Shown: positions 21,760-23,202 of the stretch, piece by piece
Position numbering within the stretch: the stretch's first letter is position 1
Layout: each line of letters starts with the position of its first letter
Assembly: GCA_028820215.1 (NCBI GenBank)
Contig: JAPPKD010000047.1
Location: 1-23,202 of the forward strand
DNA from: Spirochaetaceae bacterium
Lineage (GTDB): Bacteria > Spirochaetota > Spirochaetia > SZUA-6 > Bin103
Direction of reading: 5' to 3'
DNA: 23,202 nucleotides
The notes under the pieces: generated by a model
What the model was told of the DNA's origin: nothing
The model's database searches: none
What the model saw: only the letters and a program-made list of their open reading frames with translations
Translations under genes and position numbers: made by a program

Positions 21760-22266
21760 TCAAGCTTTCCTGGCGAGGGCCGAGATGACGCCGCGCCGCA
21801 GGAAGTATTCCAACTCGCCGGCTCCGGGGGACGGAGCACCGGGGGTCTCCACGCACGCAAGCGAGGCGGTCGACAGATCGATGGGAGCGGCGTGCAGCCC
21901 GCCGATCAGCGCCCCGACCAGTGCCCCGAGCGTCGGCTGATGGCCGACCAGCATCATGGTCGGCAGGTCCGCCGGGACCGCGGCGAGCACGTCGCCGACG
22001 TAGGCGCCCGGCGCCAGGCGGTCGAGGACCCGGATCGGCGGGCGGCTCCGCTTGTCGGCCATGGCCTTCACGGCAAGCTCGGCGGTCTGCCGCGCCCGCG
22101 GCAGCGGGCTGGTGAGTACCACGGCCGGGACTTCATCCAGCACGCGCAGGGCGGCGCCGACGCGCTCGGCCTGGCGCTTTCCCTTCGCGGTTAGTTGCCG
22201 ACTGGCGTCGGACGATCCCAACGCCGCGAACTCGGCCTCGCCGTGCCTGACGATGTAGATGCGCAT
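21760..22266 (-). CDS. sixA: Phosphohistidine phosphatase SixA-like (histidine phosphatase branch)
   Basis: A 168-residue single-domain histidine phosphatase. MRIYIVRHGEAE carries the RHG motif with catalytic His8. LTSPLPRARQTAEL (51-64) holds the phosphate-binding arginine, and MMLVGHQPTLGALVG (104-118) holds the second histidine. The length is normal for SixA, which dephosphorylates phosphohistidine in phosphotransfer proteins. GAGGA three bases before ATG 22266 is the ribosome site. TATGCT upstream (22287-22282) is a possible -10. It is followed by the phytanoyl-CoA dioxygenase gene after ten bases. Confidence 0.88.
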   Translation of the reverse strand: MRIYIVRHGEAEFAALGSSDASRQLTAKGKRQAERVGAALRVLDEVPAVVLTSPLPRARQTAELAVKAMADKRSRPPIRVLDRLAPGAYVGDVLAAVPADLPTMMLVGHQPTLGALVGALIGGLHAAPIDLSTASLACVETPGAPSPGAGELEYFLRRGVISALARKA

Positions 22267-22281
22267 CGATCCTCGGGCGAC

Positions 22282-22287
22282 AGCATA
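22282..22287 (-). promoter_or_regulatory. Possible -10 box for sixA
   Basis: TATGCT on the minus strand, 15 bases before the sixA ATG, with a GAGGA ribosome site between. No convincing -35 is seen 16-18 bases further up. Confidence 0.3.
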
Positions 22288-22321
22288 GCCGATTCGGAGG
22301 CAGGCGACGCACCGTCTCTGC

Positions 22322-22327
22322 TACCAT
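22322..22327 (+). promoter_or_regulatory. Possible leaderless -10 box for the PhyH pseudogene
   Basis: TACCAT ends six bases before GTG 22334, the same hexamer and nearly the same spacing as before the M24 gene. No ribosome site and no clear -35 are visible. Confidence 0.3.
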
Positions 22328-22333
22328 CGCCGT

Positions 22334-22696
22334 GTGCCCAGGCGCCTGTCGGCCGAGCAGATCGCGTCGTTCAAGGTCGATGGCTTTCTGCCCGTGCATG
22401 ACGTGGTCTCCGCCGGGGAGGTTGCCGAGCTCGCCGACTACGTCGATCGGGTGGCGGCAGGCAACGTGACGGCCTGGACCGCCATAGACGAGGCGACGAG
22501 CCGGAACGGCTGCCTGAACTTCGCCGCCGGAATCCACCGGTGGGGCATGGTGCGGAAGGAGCGGTTGGAGCCGTTCATCGATCAGCTCGGCAGCGACCCG
22601 TGGCCGGTGGTGGAGGCGCCGCTGCGGCCGGGCGACGTGAGCTCCACCACAGCCTGGTGCCGGCACCCGTGCCTCGATCATGTATACTCAATGTAG
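22334..22696 (+). pseudogene. Phytanoyl-CoA dioxygenase family, internally deleted and truncated
   Basis: The frame from GTG 22334 (120 codons) starts with LSAEQIASFKVDGFLPVHDV, a normal PhyH N-terminus, and continues to about residue 48. It then jumps to AIDEATSRNGCLNFAAGIHR, which in intact family members lies beyond the iron-binding HxD. PLRPGDVSSTTAWCRHP is the region of the distal histidine, after which homology ends and an unrelated CLDHVYSM closes the frame. So the HxD segment (about 100 residues) is deleted and the C-terminus is cut where the mazE region begins. No iron centre can form. It is a second, distinct PhyH gene, not a copy of the intact one at 20907. Confidence 0.75.
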
Positions 22697-22716
22697 ATCC
22701 GACGGCAAAGGCAGCG

Positions 22717-22959
22717 ATGAAAACCAGAGTTCAGAAATGGGGCAACAGCCTCGCACCCCGTATTCCGAGGCCACTCGCGGCCGGTGCGAATGTCGCGGCC
22801 GGGACAACCGTCGACATCGAGTTGCGCGAGGGCAGGCTGATCGTCGAACGAACCCGATCGCCTCACTGCGACCTCGACGACCTGCTTGCAGGCATCGACG
22901 CCACCAACCTGCATACCGAAATCGGGACGGGCACGCGCACCGGACGCGAGATCTGGTAG
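22717..22959 (+). CDS. mazE: MazE-type antitoxin (AbrB/SpoVT DNA-binding fold)
   Basis: An 80-residue protein starting MKTRVQKWGNSLAPRIP, the typical MazE/AbrB swapped-hairpin DNA-binding domain, with GTTVDIELREGRLIVER (29-45). The C-terminal toxin-binding tail is LDDLLAGIDATNLHTEIG (53-70) ending TGREIW, as in full-length MazE. AAGG about six bases upstream acts as a weak ribosome site, and TATACT at 22683-22688 is a likely -10. MazE represses its own operon and neutralises MazF. Here the toxin gene that follows after one base is truncated, so the antitoxin may be an orphan. Confidence 0.88.
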   Translation: MKTRVQKWGNSLAPRIPRPLAAGANVAAGTTVDIELREGRLIVERTRSPHCDLDDLLAGIDATNLHTEIGTGTRTGREIW

Positions 22960-22960
22960 C

Positions 22961-23092
22961 GTGACCGACCCGTATGTGCCCGATCGTGGTGATGTCGTGT
23001 GGTTGACGTTCGATCCGCACCGCGGACGACGCGCGCGCGGCGGTCCTCAGAAGGGGCTCAAACCAGCCCGCCGGGCCAGTTGCTACGGTTAG
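22961..23092 (+). pseudogene. mazF: Truncated MazF-type mRNA endonuclease toxin
   Basis: GTG 22961 follows the mazE stop by one base, the usual mazEF arrangement. The frame reads VTDPYVPDRGDVVWLTFDPH, the correct MazF N-terminus, then RGRRARGG, and loses similarity near base 23047. It stops at 23090 after 43 codons, whereas MazF is about 110 residues. The expected RPALVLSP segment is not found in the other two frames, so this is a cut rather than a simple frameshift. The toxin cannot be functional. Confidence 0.75.
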
Positions 23093-23202
23093 ATTTTCAG
23101 ATGAGATTTAGATGAGTCGTACTCGCTGCTGCGCAGCGCGAGGCAATGGGGTGCATTCCATTCCTGTGACGACTGGGGAAGAGAAGCCCTCCCAGAGACT
23201 GA
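23093..23202. other. Unassigned tail, less GC-rich, with a short direct repeat
   Basis: The last 110 bases differ in composition from the rest (TTAGATTTTCAGATGAG). AGATGAG occurs at 23099-23105 and 23110-23116. A frame from ATG 23112 stays open to the window end (MSRTRCCAARGNGVHSIPV...), but I do not recognise it. It may be the edge of a mobile element that cut mazF; the window ends too soon to tell. Confidence 0.35.

Noticed and set aside
1..23202. CRISPR array, tRNA, rRNA, riboswitch or origin
   Set aside because: No regularly spaced repeats, cloverleaf, conserved RNA core or iteron cluster was found by eye on either strand.

Overview
The window is GC-rich, densely coding DNA that looks like an accessory catabolic region of a free-living or host-associated bacterium. 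The lineage is inferred only from gene content. The solute-binding protein begins with a short hydrophobic leader followed by a WSEGSAEQ-type acidic/Ala-Pro stretch, as in many spirochaete binding proteins. LplB/LplC-type permeases, several phytanoyl-CoA dioxygenase-like sequences and repeated beta-propeller hydrolase-like genes would fit a spirochaete MAG, but I cannot prove this. No tRNA, rRNA, CRISPR array, intact insertion sequence or replication origin was seen.

Layout. (a) 1-2010 holds decayed genes: a frameshifted HNH endonuclease running in from the left edge, then on the minus strand a propeller/beta-sandwich pseudogene with several frame changes and an internal deletion. (b) 2027-6247 holds an alpha/alpha-toroid protein (-), a sulfotransferase and an overlapping Asp-box propeller protein (+), and a CurA-type reductase (-). 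The sulfotransferase is bracketed by two near-identical ~38 bp direct repeats carrying the first codons of the propeller gene. (c) 6288-10156 (-) is a translationally coupled pair, an FAD-dependent oxidoreductase and a 785-residue propeller protein. (d) 10150-17134 (+) is a carbohydrate ABC importer: a consensus-like promoter, two permeases, a hairpin, a solute-binding protein and a strong terminator. A third propeller protein follows, overlapped by an FG-GAP lipoprotein. (e) 17148-19413 (-) encodes an Ldh-type dehydrogenase and an M24 metallohydrolase, divergent from a GH4 NAD-dependent glycosidase (19470-20837). (f) 20856-23202 is a patchwork: a 16-codon leftover of a second sugar permease, an intact phytanoyl-CoA dioxygenase, SixA, a phytanoyl-CoA dioxygenase pseudogene lacking its iron-binding centre, an intact MazE and a truncated MazF, then a less GC-rich tail.

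How it may work together (inference). One sugar or glycoside importer is surrounded by three intact members and one dead member of a poorly characterised propeller/beta-sandwich family. Several redox enzymes are nearby (FAD oxidoreductase, MDR reductase, Ldh-type dehydrogenase, redox-cycling GH4), plus a sulfotransferase and a putative toroid hydrolase. The best reading is a glycan or glycoside utilisation region that uses redox chemistry and has been reshuffled often: five decayed or leftover genes plus a duplicated gene start can be recognised. The most novel element is the expanded propeller family, which shares Asp-box motifs, in two members a GTxFYS motif, and a C-terminal sandwich ending in a VRLxF...LFAF-like signature.
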